DNA of 40,513 bases from Vicinamibacteria bacterium (GTDB taxonomy: Bacteria; Acidobacteriota; Vicinamibacteria; Vicinamibacterales; JAENWD01), in contig JAENWD010000297.1 of NCBI GenBank assembly GCA_016650245.1, forward strand, positions 1 through 40,513. The letters run 5' to 3'. The notes beneath the pieces are model-generated. The model did no database searches. It saw only the letters and a program-made list of their open reading frames with translations, and had not been told where the DNA came from. The translations under genes were made by a program, and so were the position numbers. Shown here piece by piece: positions 25,244-32,466 of this stretch. Positions within the stretch are counted from its first letter, which is position 1; each line of letters begins with the position of its first letter.

Positions 25244-25585
25244 ATGGTAGCGACTGCCCTTCAGACCTTCAAGGCTCGATTCTTTCGGGCGCTGGCCCAC
25301 CCGGCCCGCATCCGGATCCTCGAGACGCTTGTCAGGGGCGATCGGTCGGTTCAGGAACTCCAGGAGGCGCTTGGGTTGGACCAACCCGTCGTGTCTCAGC
25401 AACTCGCGGTGCTTCGAAACCAGGGCATCGTGACGTCCCAAAAGCAGGGATTGTCGGTTCGGTATTCGCTGCGCGATCCCGCCATCGAGGAGTTGCTCTC
25501 GGTGGCCCGGCGGATCTTCAACAACCATTTGGTCGACACCGGAAGCATGCTCCGGGAACTGCAACGCGAATCCCGCCGGGGATAG
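25244..25585 (+). CDS. ArsR-family winged-helix regulator without metal-binding cysteines
   Basis: A 113-residue DNA-binding protein. The fold is visible as FKARFFRALAHPARIRILET (helix 1-2), RSVQELQEALGLDQPVVSQQ (helix-turn-helix) and QGIVTSQKQGLSVRYSLRDP (wing). It has no cysteine at all, so the classical ELCVCDL metal site is missing and its signal is something else. The ending NNHLVDTGSMLRELQ resembles ArsR proteins placed next to SulP transporters or Hyf-like operons; the Mycobacterium tuberculosis Rv0081 regulator, next to a formate-hydrogenlyase-like operon, is a known parallel of context. ATG 25244 starts at the conserved helix; ATG 25190 would add 18 residues. It is likely the regulator of the downstream operon. 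Confidence 0.88.
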   Translation: MVATALQTFKARFFRALAHPARIRILETLVRGDRSVQELQEALGLDQPVVSQQLAVLRNQGIVTSQKQGLSVRYSLRDPAIEELLSVARRIFNNHLVDTGSMLRELQRESRRG

Positions 25586-25613
25586 CGAGGCCGCGACCTG
25601 AAAGACTCGCACG

Positions 25614-25652
25614 CGTAGTATATGCATATATTACAATATAACATATCGTGCA
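25614..25652. promoter_or_regulatory. AT-rich island C with a 12-bp palindrome, upstream of the GNAT gene
   Basis: Contains the perfect palindrome TATATGCATATA (25619-25630) and, on the minus strand, TATATTGTAATA (25640-25629), which matches the TATATAGTAATA of island D at 11 of 12 bases. It lies just after arsR and about 165 bp before the GNAT ORF, within a 231-bp gap (25586-25816). A 63-residue frame at 25622-25813 also spans the gap, but it is acidic, unlike any family I know, and I do not call it a gene. Confidence 0.5.
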
Positions 25653-25816
25653 ATTCAGACGCTCCCAGCCCAGGCGCGGCCCGCCCGACCGACGACGACG
25701 GACGCCTCGACCCGCCGCCTGGCACACAGGAGTCCGACGATTCTGTAGAGTCCGAACGCCCACCGAACACGCAAGACGAGATGGAGCCCGCCGGGTACGG
25801 GTTCGGAGTGTGAGCG

Positions 25817-26374
25817 ATGCCTGAGTCTCCTCGTCGGTTGGGGCGACTTGCGCGGGACCCACGGACTCGAGCTCGAGAGAGCCGAACCACGGATCCGACA
25901 GGGGGAGTCCGTGTTCCTGGATCCCTGACGGTCGAAGTCAGTCGCGGCGGATGCGCGGCCATCGATGCCGATGACCGCTGTGCAGTCCTAGGCCACTCAC
26001 TGAATCGCGCTCGTCGCCGTTACCTGCGGCAAGCAGAGTGGATCGTCGCGATTGATGACACCGGGCCAGTGGGATTGGCGGCCTACCACCGCGTCGAAAG
26101 CGACGTCCGTCTCGTGCTCGAGTTCCTGCTGGATCAAACGCTGAGTGAATCGTACGCCAGGCGTGTGACCGACCTGCTACTGTCCACCGTCGAGAGGCTG
26201 GCCTGCGATAGCGGCGCCCGCTGTCTGATGTTCATGCTTGGCGGTGACGTGACGTTGAAGCCATTCGAACGACGCGGATACCAGACCGTCGGAGTCGACT
26301 CGGCAGGCTCGTGGGTGCAGAAGAGGCTTGATGCTGTCAAACGACCGCGGGCCCTGACGCGACGTACTCACTAA
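25817..26374 (+). CDS. GNAT-like acetyltransferase (divergent)
   Basis: A 185-residue protein. The N-terminal 35 residues are basic and low in structure; the core from LTVEVSRGGCAAIDADDRCA on looks like a GNAT fold: EWIVAIDDTGPVGLAAYHRV (strands 2-4), a helix with LLLSTVERLACDSGARCLMF, and LKPFERRGYQTVGVDSAGSW, the usual late F-E-x-x-G-Y element. A standard Q/R-x-x-G-x-G/A acetyl-CoA loop is not obvious, so activity is uncertain. GGAG is 10 nt upstream of the ATG. It lies between arsR and the membrane-complex operon on the same strand and may be co-regulated. Target unknown. Confidence 0.6.
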   Translation: MPESPRRLGRLARDPRTRARESRTTDPTGGVRVPGSLTVEVSRGGCAAIDADDRCAVLGHSLNRARRRYLRQAEWIVAIDDTGPVGLAAYHRVESDVRLVLEFLLDQTLSESYARRVTDLLLSTVERLACDSGARCLMFMLGGDVTLKPFERRGYQTVGVDSAGSWVQKRLDAVKRPRALTRRTH

Positions 26375-26444
26375 GCCACGGGGATCGTTCGCACGCTCGA
26401 CCTCACCCCTCCCGGCAGATCCGACGGAGCGCCGGAGGATCGGC

Positions 26445-26510
26445 GTGCGCCTTGTCATCCTGGCTGTCCTGGGATTCCTCGCAATGATTCTTTCGACGGT
26501 GACACAATGA
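26445..26510 (+). CDS. Possible 21-residue single-helix membrane peptide
   Basis: A GTG-started mini-ORF with an excellent ribosome site (GGAGGA, 5 nt upstream). The product begins MRLVILAVLGFLAM and ends ILSTVTQ: one short hydrophobic helix with a charged N-terminus and polar C-terminus. It lies in the 414-bp gap (26375-26788) before the complex operon, upstream of the likely promoter. It could be a real small membrane protein, a decayed signal/anchor sequence, or chance. An overlapping 35-codon frame (26507-26614) follows it. Confidence 0.3.
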   Translation: MRLVILAVLGFLAMILSTVTQ

Positions 26511-26591
26511 CGCCGTCTGGGCGGGTGGTCTGGCTCGATGAGAGCGCGGGACGAGCTGCAGCAGGGATCGCGGGACCGGGACGCGGGCCGT

Positions 26592-26621
26592 TTGACCACA
26601 AGTGTTTATATATAGTAATAC
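26592..26621 (+). promoter_or_regulatory. Probable promoter of the Ehr operon
   Basis: TTGACC (26592-26597) and TAATAC (26616-26621) are spaced 18 bp, a good sigma-70-type pair. Transcription would start about 26628. The boxes overlap AT-rich island D, so a protein bound there would block or modulate RNA polymerase. Confidence 0.55.
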
Positions 26622-26630
26622 ACTAATATG
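26601..26630. promoter_or_regulatory. AT-rich island D: probable operator of the Ehr operon
   Basis: Contains TTTATATATAGTAA (26605-26618), shared with island B at 13 of 14 bases, flanked by AGTGT (26601-26605) and ACACT (26620-26624) as an inverted pair. It lies across the likely -10 box of the seven-gene operon. The most plausible ligand is the adjacent ArsR-type protein. Binding has not been shown; it is inferred from the repeated sequence and its position. Confidence 0.5.
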
Positions 26631-26792
26631 CCAAGCCCCGCGCGCGACATAGGGACTGCCCCGAGGCGTCGCGTCTGGTACTTGACCCGTCACACCGTGC
26701 GCTCCCTGCCTGAAGAACCTGTCAATTCCGCCAAGGTAGCCCCGAAAGGCTCAGCCTCCGGGCGCGCCCGCGATTGGGGGGCAACGCGATGA
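26628..26792 (+). CDS. Possible leaderless 54-residue ORF coupled to the first Ehr gene
   Basis: The ATG at 26628 coincides with the predicted transcription start, and the TGA (26790-26792) overlaps the ATG of the HyfB-like gene (ATGA). The frame is open over the whole leader. The product, starting MPSPARDIGTAPRRR, is basic and resembles nothing I know. It could be a regulatory leader peptide driving coupled translation of the operon, or an accidental frame. Confidence 0.25.
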   Translation: MPSPARDIGTAPRRRVWYLTRHTVRSLPEEPVNSAKVAPKGSASGRARDWGATR

Positions 26793-28828
26793 TGCCATTC
26801 GATTCGGCGAACGCCTTGCCCGTCACGCTCGCGTTCCGCCTCGGAGTCATCGCCTTGACGCTTGCGCTCTCGGGGCGCAGCCGGGCGGCGCGCCGGGTGG
26901 CGTTTGTCGGATCCGCGATGGCCTCGGTTGTGACCGGCCTGATGGCTGCGGACGTTCTGCGCGCAGGAGCGGGTGTGGACGGGGTGCTGCTTCTCCATCA
27001 AGCCTCGGGCCTTGCCCTGGTCTATGCGGTGGATGGACTCTCCGCGTGGTTTCTGATCGTCCTCTCGGTGCTCGCTGTTCCCATTGCGGTGTACAACCTC
27101 GGCTACGTGGCGCACCCGCATCTCAGCGGTCGATCGGTCTTCCTCGGCGTCACTTTCAACGTGCTTGTCGGCGCAGTCGAGACCGTGTTTGCGGCGGGCG
27201 ACGTCATCACCTTCCTCTGCGCCTGGGAGCTGATGACGTTGGCCACGGCGGCGCTGGTCGTCACCGAGCATGAAGAGCGGGCCAGTCGGCGCGCAGCGTA
27301 TCTGTATCTGGTCATGTCTCACCTGGGCACCGGCTGCCTCATTGCGGGGTTCCTGGCGCTGGCCTCGGCGTCCGAGGCACTGACGTTCTCGACACTCTTG
27401 TCACACGCCCCAACCGACGGGTCGATGCGCAACGTGTTGTTTGCGCTGTTCTTCGTCGGCTTCGGCGTAAAGGCAGGCATTGTCCCGCTCCACGTGTGGC
27501 TGCCCGAAGCTCATCCCGCAGCGCCGACGAGCATTTCCGCGTTCATGTCTGGCGTGCTCATCAAGACCGGGATCTACGGACTCGTACGGGTGTGCGCGTT
27601 TGGGCTCGGCGTGCCGCTGCTGTCGTGGGGCGTGCTCGTGGTCGTCGTCGGAGGATTGTCGGCCCTCCTCGGCGTGTTGTATGCCCTCATGCAGCACGAC
27701 CTGAAACGCCTGCTCGCGTACCACAGCATCGAGAACATCGGGATCATCCTCCTCGGTCTCGGTGCCGGGATGATCGGACTGACCTACGGGAGAAGCGACG
27801 TCGCAACGCTGGGCGTTTCGGCCAGCCTGTACCACGTCCTGAATCACGCCGTGTTCAAAGGGTTACTGTTCCTTGGCGCCGGGGGCGTTGTGATGGCGAC
27901 TGGCACGCGGCAGATCGAGCGCCTTGGCGGTCTCCTGCACCGGATGCCATGGACCGGGCTGTGCTTCCTCATCGGTGCATTGGCCATCTCGGGGCTTCCG
28001 CCGCTGAACGGCTTCGCCAGCGAGTGGCTGACGTTCCAGGCTTTTCTGTTCGGTTTCCGCGGGTCTACGGAACCGCTCGTTCATCTCCTGTTTCCTATTG
28101 GCGGGGCTCTGTTGGCGCTGACGACGGCGCTGGCCGCCGCGTGCTTTGTGAAAGCGTTTGGCATCAGCTTCCTGGCGCTGCCGCGCAGCCGAGCCGCTGC
28201 GGAAGCTCACGAGTCTCCAGCCGTGATGCTCGCGCCTCAGGTATGTCTCGCAGCACTCTGTCTGGGGTTGGGGGTCTTTCCTGGGTTTGTGCTCGGTACT
28301 CTCAACCCCGTCGTCGCGTCGTTGCCAGGATTCCCGCCACCCGCAGACATAGCCGGAGGCAGCATGGCGATGGTCTCAGGGCTCGAGTCCTTCGACCGTG
28401 TCGTGCCAGCCATGTTCGGCGTGGCGCTGATGGGTGGAGCCGTGGTCGCCCTGCTCCTCACGGCACGTCGGGGTGCGACGGCACGCCGCGTTCCCACGTG
28501 GGGATGCGGGGGCGAGTTGACTGCGCGCACCGAGTACACCGCGACGGCGTTCACAAAGCCACTGATGTTGATCTTTGCGGCGCTGTATCGGCCGAGCCGC
28601 CAGGTAGAGGCACTGACGGAGGTGTCGCCGTACTTCACGCGGGAGGTGCGTTACCGTTCAGAAATCGAGCCCACGTTTGAGCGACACGTGTATGAGCCGC
28701 TCGTACGTGCCGTGCTGCGAGTGGCCGGGGGAATGAAGGTCCTGCAGGCCGGGAGCCTCCATGCGTACCTCGGGTACGTCATCGCCATGGTCGTGACGCT
28801 GGTCCTCTTTGTCTGGTGGACAAGTTGA
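26789..28828 (+). CDS. HyfB/NuoL-like proton-channel subunit, first copy
   Basis: A 679-residue integral membrane antiporter-type subunit (E. coli HyfB is about this length) with some 14-16 helices. Channel residues are visible: Glu in LCAWELMTLATAALV (helix 5), Lys in GFGVKAGIVPLHVWLPEAHP (helix 7), Lys and His in LKRLLAYHSIENIGI, Lys in HAVFKGLLFLGAG. The C-terminal GGELTARTEYTATAFTKPL and EIEPTFERHVYEPLV are typical of HyfB/HycC rather than NuoL. It should translocate H+ or Na+ driven by electron transfer in the peripheral arm. ATG 26789 or 26792, with a G-run 7-8 nt upstream. The stop overlaps the start of its paralog (TGATG). Confidence 0.92.
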   Translation: MMPFDSANALPVTLAFRLGVIALTLALSGRSRAARRVAFVGSAMASVVTGLMAADVLRAGAGVDGVLLLHQASGLALVYAVDGLSAWFLIVLSVLAVPIAVYNLGYVAHPHLSGRSVFLGVTFNVLVGAVETVFAAGDVITFLCAWELMTLATAALVVTEHEERASRRAAYLYLVMSHLGTGCLIAGFLALASASEALTFSTLLSHAPTDGSMRNVLFALFFVGFGVKAGIVPLHVWLPEAHPAAPTSISAFMSGVLIKTGIYGLVRVCAFGLGVPLLSWGVLVVVVGGLSALLGVLYALMQHDLKRLLAYHSIENIGIILLGLGAGMIGLTYGRSDVATLGVSASLYHVLNHAVFKGLLFLGAGGVVMATGTRQIERLGGLLHRMPWTGLCFLIGALAISGLPPLNGFASEWLTFQAFLFGFRGSTEPLVHLLFPIGGALLALTTALAAACFVKAFGISFLALPRSRAAAEAHESPAVMLAPQVCLAALCLGLGVFPGFVLGTLNPVVASLPGFPPPADIAGGSMAMVSGLESFDRVVPAMFGVALMGGAVVALLLTARRGATARRVPTWGCGGELTARTEYTATAFTKPLMLIFAALYRPSRQVEALTEVSPYFTREVRYRSEIEPTFERHVYEPLVRAVLRVAGGMKVLQAGSLHAYLGYVIAMVVTLVLFVWWTS

Positions 28829-30861
28829 TGGTGGGATTGGTGGCAGTCGGACTGCCCGCCGCGCTCTTGATTCGCCTACTCACGGTCGCGGCCACGCTGG
28901 CACTGGCCCGGCGCGCGCGTACGTGTCGCTGGGTTGCCCTCGTCGGTTCGATGCTCGCGTCGCTCCTGACGGTGACCGTGGCTCTGGAGGTGATCGCCTC
29001 AGGGCTATCCGTCGAAGGCGTGTTGGTTCGTCATGCGGCGTCAGGCATCGTATTCGACTACGCGGTCACTCCATTGTCGGCGTGGTTTCTGATGGTGCTG
29101 GGCGTCGTCGCAATCCCGACAGCCCTCTACAGTGCGGCGTATTTTTCCCACTCCGTGGTGGCGTCCCGTATCGCGGTCGTTGGCACCGCCTTCAACGTGC
29201 TGGTCGGGTCGTTGGAAGCCGTCTTCACCGCGAGTGGGGTGGTCGCGTTCCTGTGTGCGTGGGAAGTGATGACGCTGGCGACCGCCGCACTCGTGGCGAC
29301 CGAACATCAGGAGCGCGCGAGTCGGCGCGCCGCGTATCTCTACCTGGTCATGTCTCACATCGGCACCGGCTGTCTGGTGGCGGGATTTCTGGTTCTGGCG
29401 GGCCAGGCCGGGTCGCTGTCCTTCTCTGCGTTGCTGTCCGGCCACGTTGTGTCCGGACCCCTACGAGATGGCCTGTTTGCGCTCTTCTTCGTGGGGTTCG
29501 GCGTGAAGGCTGGGGTCATCCCCTTGCATGTGTGGCTGCCTGAAGCCCATCCGGCGGCGCCAAGCAGCGTCTCCGCGCTCATGTCGGCAGTGCTGATCAC
29601 GGCGGGGATCTATGGGCTCTATCGGGTGTGCGGGTTCGGACTCGGCGTCCCGGACCAGAACTGGGCGCTCGCGTTGATGGCCGTCGGAATGCTGTCTGCG
29701 ATTCTGGGAGTCCTGTACGCACTCACCCAAACCGATCTCAAACGCCTGCTGGCCTACAGCACGATCGAGAACTCTGGCATCATCGTCCTCGGGCTGGGCG
29801 CCGCAATGATGGCCCTGGCCCACGACCAGCGTGCGCTGGCCACCGTCGCGGTGGCCGCGAGCCTCACGCATGTGTTGAATCACGCCATATTCAAAGGGCT
29901 GCTCTTCCTCGGCGCCGGAAGCGTCGTGATGGCGACCGGGACGCGGCAGATCGAGCAGTTCGGGGGCTTGCTACGGCGGATGCCCTGGACCGGGCTGTTC
30001 TTCTTGATCGGCGCACTTTCGATATCGGGGCTGCCCCTCCTGAATGGCTTCCCAGGCGAGTGGCTGACGTTTCAGGCGCTGCTACTCGGCTTCACGGCGA
30101 CGCCGGGCTTGGTACGCCTGAACTTCCCCCTCGCCGGTGCGATGCTTGCGCTGACGAGTGCGCTCGCTGCCGCGTGTTTTGTCAGGGCCTTTGGTATCAG
30201 TTTCCTGGCCCTGCCGCGGAGCCCGGCAGCCGGTAGCGCGCACGAGTCCCCGCTGCTCATGCTCGTGCCGCAGGCATGGCTGGCGACGCTGTGCGTCGGG
30301 CTTGGGCTCGTTCCTGGTGTCGCACTTCGTGCCCTCGAGGGCGTGATCGTGTCGTTGCCCGGGCTGCAGCTCACCTCGCCGATGGCAGAGGGCGCCTGGG
30401 GGATGGCGTCCGGGATCGGCTCGTTCGATCACGTCGTTCCAGGCATCTTCGGCGTGGCCGTGCTCAGCGCCTTGGCCTTCGCGGCGTTGCTGACAGTACG
30501 GCGGGAGGCGGTCGCGCGGCGTGTGCCAACGTGGGCGTGCGGTGGGGACCTGACGGCGCGCACCGAGTACACCGCGACAGCCTTCTCGAAGCCTCTTCTG
30601 ATGATCTTCAGGGCCGTCTATCGGCCAAGGCGGCAAGTCGACTCGTTGGCCGATGTGTCTCCATACTTTCCACAAGAGGTGCGCTACCGCACCGAGATCG
30701 AGCCGACGTTTGAACGCTACATGTATGCCCCACTGGTGCGACTTGTTCTGGGAAGCGCGCGCGGGATGAGGGTGTTGCAGGCCGGTAGCCTCCACACGTA
30801 TCTCGCCTACGTCCTCGTGCTCGCGGTCATTCTGCTCATCTGGCTGGGAGGAACGACATGA
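28828..30861 (+). CDS. HyfB/NuoL-like proton-channel subunit, second copy
   Basis: A 677-residue paralog of the preceding protein, plainly from a tandem duplication: segments such as LEAVFTASGVVAFLCAWEVM, FFVGFGVKAGVIPLHVWLPE and FKGLLFLGAGSVVMATGTRQ recur with few changes, and even the C-terminal GGDLTARTEYTATAFSKPL is kept. The helix-5 Glu, helix-7 Lys and the KRLLAYSTIENSGI segment are retained, so it should also conduct ions. It takes the place occupied in the E. coli hyf operon by the smaller HyfD. ATG 28828 overlaps the first copy's stop; its own stop overlaps the HyfC ATG, which has a strong GGAGG site. Confidence 0.92.
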   Translation: MVGLVAVGLPAALLIRLLTVAATLALARRARTCRWVALVGSMLASLLTVTVALEVIASGLSVEGVLVRHAASGIVFDYAVTPLSAWFLMVLGVVAIPTALYSAAYFSHSVVASRIAVVGTAFNVLVGSLEAVFTASGVVAFLCAWEVMTLATAALVATEHQERASRRAAYLYLVMSHIGTGCLVAGFLVLAGQAGSLSFSALLSGHVVSGPLRDGLFALFFVGFGVKAGVIPLHVWLPEAHPAAPSSVSALMSAVLITAGIYGLYRVCGFGLGVPDQNWALALMAVGMLSAILGVLYALTQTDLKRLLAYSTIENSGIIVLGLGAAMMALAHDQRALATVAVAASLTHVLNHAIFKGLLFLGAGSVVMATGTRQIEQFGGLLRRMPWTGLFFLIGALSISGLPLLNGFPGEWLTFQALLLGFTATPGLVRLNFPLAGAMLALTSALAAACFVRAFGISFLALPRSPAAGSAHESPLLMLVPQAWLATLCVGLGLVPGVALRALEGVIVSLPGLQLTSPMAEGAWGMASGIGSFDHVVPGIFGVAVLSALAFAALLTVRREAVARRVPTWACGGDLTARTEYTATAFSKPLLMIFRAVYRPRRQVDSLADVSPYFPQEVRYRTEIEPTFERYMYAPLVRLVLGSARGMRVLQAGSLHTYLAYVLVLAVILLIWLGGTT

Positions 30862-31805
30862 TCCCGGATGCGTTTCTCACGATAGGCGCGTCGCTGCTGC
30901 AGGCCGGCGGCATGCTCGCGGCGGCTCCGTTGTTGAGAACCGCCATCAAGAAGATGAAGGCGAGGTTGCAGAATCGTCAGGGCCCCCCGCTGCTGCAAGG
31001 GTACTACGACCTGGCGAAGTTGATTCGCAAGGAGCCCGTCCGATCCGAGACGGCGTCCTGGGTGTACGTCGCTGGGCCCCGAGTGTATTTTGCCGCCGCC
31101 GTGGCCGCCACGACGCTCGTTCCGGTGCTCGTCGCGGTGGCACCGCTCGAAGCGGCAGGTGGGATCCTCCTATTGGTCGGCACACTGGCGTTCGGCCGCT
31201 TCGCGCTGGCGACAGCAGCGCTGGACACCGGGAGTCCCTTTGGAGGGATGGGCGCAAGCCGCGACATGACGATCGCCGCACTGGCCGAGCCAGCGCTGAT
31301 GCTTGGGCTCTTTGCGCAGGCGCTCGCCGCCGGCACCATGAACCTCGGGGTACTGGTGAGGGCGCTGGTGCAACAGGGGCCGTCGTGGCATCCCAGCGAC
31401 TTGCTGGCCTTCGCTGGCCTCTTCATCATCGTCATCGCCGAGACGGGACGCATCCCCGTGGACAATCCCGCCACACACCTCGAGTTGACGATGATCCACG
31501 AAGCGATGGTGCTGGAGTACGCCGGACCCGATCTCGCATTGGTGGAATGGGCCTCGGCGGTCAAGGAACTGCTGTACCTGACCCTCCTGGTCAACCTCTT
31601 CATGCCCGTCGGCATCGCGACGAGCGTCGAGACGGAGGCCTTGTTCGTCGCCCTCATGGCCTGGACCGGCAAGGTGTTCCTCCTGGCGATCGCCGTGACC
31701 GTCGTCGAGAGCACGAACGCCAAACTCCGCCTCTTCCGTGTGCCGGAGCTCGTGTCGGTGTCACTGGGTCTTGCCTTCCTCGCGTTGGCGATCCGATTCC
31801 TGTGA
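30858..31805 (+). CDS. HyfC/HycD/NuoH-like membrane subunit
   Basis: A 315-residue, 8-helix subunit that connects the peripheral arm to the ion channels. Landmarks are LQNRQGPPLLQGYYDLAKLI near residues 34-53 and the highly conserved ETGRIPVDNPATHLELTMIH followed by EAMVLEYAGPDLALVEWASA, a region that faces the redox module and lines the quinone-like cavity in complex I. The length matches E. coli HyfC. The ATG is preceded by GGAGG at 7 nt and overlaps the previous stop (ATGA). Confidence 0.94.
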   Translation: MIPDAFLTIGASLLQAGGMLAAAPLLRTAIKKMKARLQNRQGPPLLQGYYDLAKLIRKEPVRSETASWVYVAGPRVYFAAAVAATTLVPVLVAVAPLEAAGGILLLVGTLAFGRFALATAALDTGSPFGGMGASRDMTIAALAEPALMLGLFAQALAAGTMNLGVLVRALVQQGPSWHPSDLLAFAGLFIIVIAETGRIPVDNPATHLELTMIHEAMVLEYAGPDLALVEWASAVKELLYLTLLVNLFMPVGIATSVETEALFVALMAWTGKVFLLAIAVTVVESTNAKLRLFRVPELVSVSLGLAFLALAIRFL

Positions 31806-31815
31806 AGGTCCGCGT

Positions 31816-32463
31816 ATGACTGCGAACATCTTGATTTTCTGTGCGGCGGGGATGCTGGTGACCGCCTACCTGATGGTCGGTCAGAAGGCGCTGTTCACGA
31901 CCATCCGCCTGTACGGAGTGCAGTCGCTCCTCCTGGGGATTGTGGCCACGACAATCGCGATCGCCGAGTCGCGCCCCGAGCTGTTCGTCACGGCGGCGCT
32001 GACCGTGACCTTGAAGGCGATTCTGATTCCGTGGTTTCTGATGCGCACGGTGGATCGCATTGGCATCCATCGTGAAATTGAGCCGTTCCTGAGTGTTCCG
32101 GCTTCACTGCTCGTCTGTCTCGGCCTGACGGTCGTGGGATACCGCGTCAGCACCGGGTTTCAGGAAGGCGCGCGAGGCGTGGGCCACCATCTCATCGGGG
32201 TGGCACTCTCGCTCCTGTTGATTGGGCTCTTCCTGATGGTGACCCGCAAGAAGGCGATCACGCAGATCCTGGCACTGCTGACCGTCGAGAACGCGGTCTT
32301 TCTGGTCGCCCTTGGGGTCACCTCAGGCATGCCCCTCATCGTGGAACTGGGCATCTCGTTCGATGTGATTCTGGCCGTTCTGGTGCTCGGTGTCCTGGTC
32401 CGGCGAATCGTGGGTCGGTTCGAGTCGATGGACGTCAGCCGACTCTCGAAGCTGAAAGGATAG
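31816..32463 (+). CDS. HyfE-like membrane subunit
   Basis: A 215-residue protein with about six or seven helices, close to E. coli HyfE (216). Helices such as NILIFCAAGMLVTAYLMVGQ and TITVENAVFLVALG-type segments (LALLTVENAVFLVALGVT) match the HyfE/NuoK-like family, where a Glu in the T-V-E-N motif sits in the ion path. ATG 31816 starts 10 bp after the HyfC stop, with GAAGGT upstream. It would link the NuoH-like subunit with the antiporter-type subunits. Confidence 0.9.
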   Translation: MTANILIFCAAGMLVTAYLMVGQKALFTTIRLYGVQSLLLGIVATTIAIAESRPELFVTAALTVTLKAILIPWFLMRTVDRIGIHREIEPFLSVPASLLVCLGLTVVGYRVSTGFQEGARGVGHHLIGVALSLLLIGLFLMVTRKKAITQILALLTVENAVFLVALGVTSGMPLIVELGISFDVILAVLVLGVLVRRIVGRFESMDVSRLSKLKG

Positions 32464-32466
32464 TGC

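Noticed and set aside
25622-25813. 63-codon frame between arsR and the GNAT gene
   Set aside because: It starts inside the AT-rich operator-like island, has low-complexity acidic sequence and no good ribosome site.
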